A DNA stretch of 64,000 bases from Carya illinoinensis. Taxonomy: Eukaryota > Streptophyta > Magnoliopsida > Fagales > Juglandaceae. The notes beneath the pieces were generated by a model. It was not told the origin of the DNA, ran no database searches, and worked only from the letters and a program-made list of their open reading frames with translations. A program made the translations under genes and the position numbers. The stretch lies in assembly GCF_018687715.1 (NCBI RefSeq), contig NC_056755.1, positions 31,584,501 through 31,648,500 on the forward strand. Direction: 5' to 3'. How positions within the stretch are numbered: position 1 is the first letter of the stretch; each line of letters opens with the position of its first letter. Shown here piece after piece: positions 61,245-64,000 of this stretch.

Positions 61245-61873
61245 CGAGACCTACACACAAAGATTGCAAATTATATTTCTCATAAATTATAGATTTGCTC
61301 ATGGCATTACTTTGCTGAGCTTGGTCACATCTCTACTATTGCAAATTCTAATCATGACTAAAATGGAAACAAATTAAAAGAGAATAAGAAAATAAAAGAT
61401 CAAGATATGAGGTCAAATCTTGGAGACCAAGATCATAATTCTAGTTTTGAACCAGTAAATTTTGCTTATTTTGGTGTTTATCAATGGTGGTATTCAATCG
61501 GTTTTCCGATTAATTGAGATCTTTATTGGAGGTGTTTTATATTCGACAATGCTTGTTGAACCAAATATTTTGACCAACAATGTTGACCGATTGTATTTTT
61601 TATTTTTATTTTTCTTACTTAATGGTTAAGAAAGTGACTATTAGTAAATTGATGTTTTTATTTTTATTTTTTAAAAATTTTCGAAGATGTATAAAAAAAA
61701 GGTTGAAAATAAATAAAATAAAATAATAAAGTAGATTTACACTTATCAGCACCATGTGGGGGGCACCATTCTCGGTCCTCCTAGCATTGCCATTTTCTAT
61801 TATTTCTTTCTACCATATATTTAATTGTGGGTTGGTTAATTACACCTAGAACCGAAACTAATCTTGTGAATTG
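61245..61873. other. Spacer
   Basis: No gene is visible. CTATTAGTAAATTGATG and neighbouring words near 61640 match, in inverse orientation, words in the duplicated segment at 23765. Confidence 0.4.
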
Positions 61874-62696
61874 TAACAGTCTGCTAGAGATTCAGTGCAT
61901 GAATTTCTTTAGGTTTTAGGAACATTGTAAAAACTCAAAAAATGTCTCATGATTTGCACATTTAGTCTTAGATAAAAATTTAAGATTTTATGATACAATA
62001 AAATGAATTTAGTTTTTTGGACAACAATTTTTCAAAAATGCATTTTGATTTATTTGAGACACTTAGGAGTTGAAATTCACGAAGCAAAGTGCACTCCTAG
62101 TTTCGTAGGATTATTTAGGATTTTATGATGTAAAGTTAATTTCAACATTTTCAGAGTGTAATAACTTCCGTGTTAGCGCCATGTGGCACGCAGTCAAGTC
62201 GTTTTCATATCACAAAGTGGAATGTCCAAATCAATCTAAAGAAGTTTCATTCGGATACTTGGAAAGTTCTTAGCCACACTTGGAGAATAGTATAGGACAC
62301 TTGGCATCAAGAGAAACCATGATATGGAAATGTGAAGGAAAGGAAGGAAAATCAAGCTTTGTGATCATGCCATCTAAGTCAAACAACATTCCATCCAATC
62401 ATTCATTTTTGTACCAAATCAAAAAGGGTTTCAACCCTGGTGAAATCCAAGATATTTGGAATCGAATTAAAACCCTAAATACCTTATGGAAACCAAAATC
62501 CTAAATGGTTTCCCAAACCCTATTGACCATTTAAATTCATGGTATTATACCCTTATCCATTTTTTATACCATATTATTTTTATTGGGCTAAGAAAAATTA
62601 AATTTGGGTTTGATAGACACCGACACCCCTAACCAAATCCTATTGAAACCCAAAATGAGGCCCACTCGGTTTAGACCCACTAAGGCCCACCGAATG
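61874..62696 (+). mobile_element. Plus-strand LTR start, interrupted
   Basis: Begins TGTAACAGTCTGCTAGAGAT, closely resembling the start of the solo LTR at 51966 (TGTAACAGCCCGCTAGAAAT). Runs to 62696, where another LTR-like sequence begins. It contains no protein domains. Confidence 0.5.
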
Positions 62697-63207
62697 TGAC
62701 GCCCCCAAATCCCCACGCACGAACACGGAAAAATCGAGACGTCCGGATGATGACATCACGGGTCATCATTCTATCGTCGTGTGCCAAGTGTGTGAAAAAA
62801 AAAGACGAAAGTACACGAGAATTACGCAGCGAAAAGCAAGTCAATAACTAAGTACCAGAATTTTTCTTGTTTGATACAAAACTATTCAAAACATACATAA
62901 ATAAATATTACAGGACACAAACATAATTTTAAACTAAATACAAAGCATAAACTTCAGCACCCCGGCGGAGCCGCGTCCTCGGGCTCAGCCTCCTCCTCCT
63001 CATCCTCGATCTCTGCACCAAATCTACGGAATCAAAAATGGTGCCGCAGGTAAGTAAAATCCAAACACCGCTAGATAAAAACATATAAAACTCAAACAAC
63101 ATGGATGCAAGAAAAGCCAATGCACATGTCCCGCAAAACCACATTTTTACCACGCACGCCAAAAACCCATTTGGCCCATAAAAAACATATTCTTAAAACC
63201 AAGCCTC

Positions 63208-63300
63208 GCCATTATCCCAGATAATGGCCCAAACCACCATTTTCCCAGAAAATGGATCAAAGCCTCGAAAACCAACATCGCCATTTTCCCAAAAAATGGC
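63208..63300. repeat. Three consecutive small hairpins
   Basis: GCCATTATCCCAGATAATGG (63208), CCATTTTCCCAGAAAATGG (63237) and GCCATTTTCCCAAAAAATGG (63280). Each is a 7-8 bp stem around a 4-5 nt loop, with compensating base changes between stem 1 and stems 2-3. Confidence 0.8.
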
Positions 63301-63423
63301 CCACATCCGAAAACCATAAAAACAATCCGGTTATGCATGCAACATGATCTCCCCTAGGGATCACCCGCACACCCTGGCTCTGTGCCACACCGCAGGTAAC
63401 GACTACGCATGTGACACCTAAAC

Positions 63424-63570
63424 GAGCGATGCCCAGACTCGCGCCCCGCGCGTACCTGGCCAGGCCATCCTCTAGCCCTCGCCAGCGAAGAGCCACGGAG
63501 TCGGTGAGTAGAGCGATGCCCAGACTCGTGCCCAGCGCATACCTGGCCAGGCCATCCTCTAGCCCCGCTC
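63424..63570. repeat. Two-unit tandem repeat, 87-bp period
   Basis: GAGCGATGCCCAGACTCG at 63424 and 63511, each followed by TACCTGGCCAGGCCATCCTC. Four or so differences between units. Confidence 0.88.
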
Positions 63571-64000
63571 CCATCGTCGCCCAGTGACGACTCAGGGGAC
63601 GTCACTCAATATTATCCACTCCCGAGTGACTAGAGGAGCTCCACCGAGATAATAACCCATCCCGGCTTGGGCTCGTGAGACACACGCACCCGAAAATCCA
63701 TTCACGCCAACAAAACAGGATTTCTCAAATAAAATAAAATGCACGTGCATGCACCATGTAAATGCAATTTCAATGCACAAAACAATCAACCAACCATGAA
63801 TCAATAAATCAAGCAACTCCGTCCTCCATCCATCCGACCCCCGAACTCCTCGGACTCAGTCCGGAATCAACCAACCATTAGCAATAATTTATTGTAAGAG
63901 CAAAATATATTTAAATCTAAAATTAGGGTTTGGAAAATACTTACAGCGCTATATGGTATTTTTTGAAAGCTCGCGGCGTTGCAAACGGTGGAGGAAAAGC

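Larger units (their letters stand above)
62697..64000 (-). mobile_element. End of a long LTR on the minus strand, continuing off the window
   Basis: Starts TGTGACGCCCCCAAATCCCC, analogous to the 3' LTR end seen at 47346 (TGTGACGCTCCC). More GC-rich than the rest of the window. It contains three tandem hairpins and an ~87-bp tandem repeat. The right end lies outside. Confidence 0.5.

Noticed and set aside
62929..63816. Several minus-strand frames in the GC-rich end of the window
   Set aside because: They overlap each other over the 87-bp tandem repeat and the hairpins. High GC with few stops explains their length.

Overview
This is an AT-rich stretch of a dicot nuclear genome dominated by nested transposable elements. 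The supporting evidence is spliced eukaryotic genes, a land-plant MSL10-type mechanosensitive channel, an F-box gene, a plant-type C2H2/EAR zinc-finger relic, Copia, Helitron, CACTA, hAT and LINE sequences, and an endogenous pararetrovirus. The repeat styles suggest a woody eudicot, possibly Fagales (Juglandaceae-like), but that is a weak inference. I see no tRNA, rRNA or CRISPR.

Layout. 1-9440: a minus-strand Helitron-type region. It holds a decayed Rep/helicase gene (9440-4305) followed by an RPA1-like gene (4123-1642) whose nine exons join in frame. The 3' end of the RPA gene is duplicated at 1-745. 10250-15653: a non-coding array in which a ~1.1 kb unit occurs three times, with conserved CATGCA-rich hairpins. 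15921-16570: a decayed C2H2 zinc-finger repressor gene. 17079-18015: two 5'-truncated LINE insertions, one only 22 nt long. 18193-22010: the one clearly intact host gene, a five-exon MSL10-like channel on the minus strand. 22382-23776: three consecutive MITEs.

23765-27640: a ~0.9 kb segment duplicated in tandem. The first copy carries a scrambled endogenous pararetrovirus inserted in a TA microsatellite; the second copy is the empty site. 27641-38449: gene-poor DNA with MITEs, a hAT-like element with target duplication, LTR-like repeats and a small CACTA element. 38450-44744: an F-box gene split by a young, structurally complete Copia element (39001-44196, TSD GATTT, one open gag-pol frame).

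46238-60672: possibly one large CACTA-like element, into which a ~4.6 kb solo LTR and an old Copia (52771-58072, TSD ATTCA, many stops) were inserted. 60964-64000: a small CACTA-like element and pieces of long LTRs running off the window.

How the parts relate: the only host gene that looks functional is the MSL channel. The F-box and zinc-finger genes are dead. The RPA-like gene and the young Copia polyprotein are the only mobile-element genes still open. The nesting gives relative dates: MITE before segmental duplication, duplication before pararetrovirus insertion, and an old Copia in contrast to a recent one.
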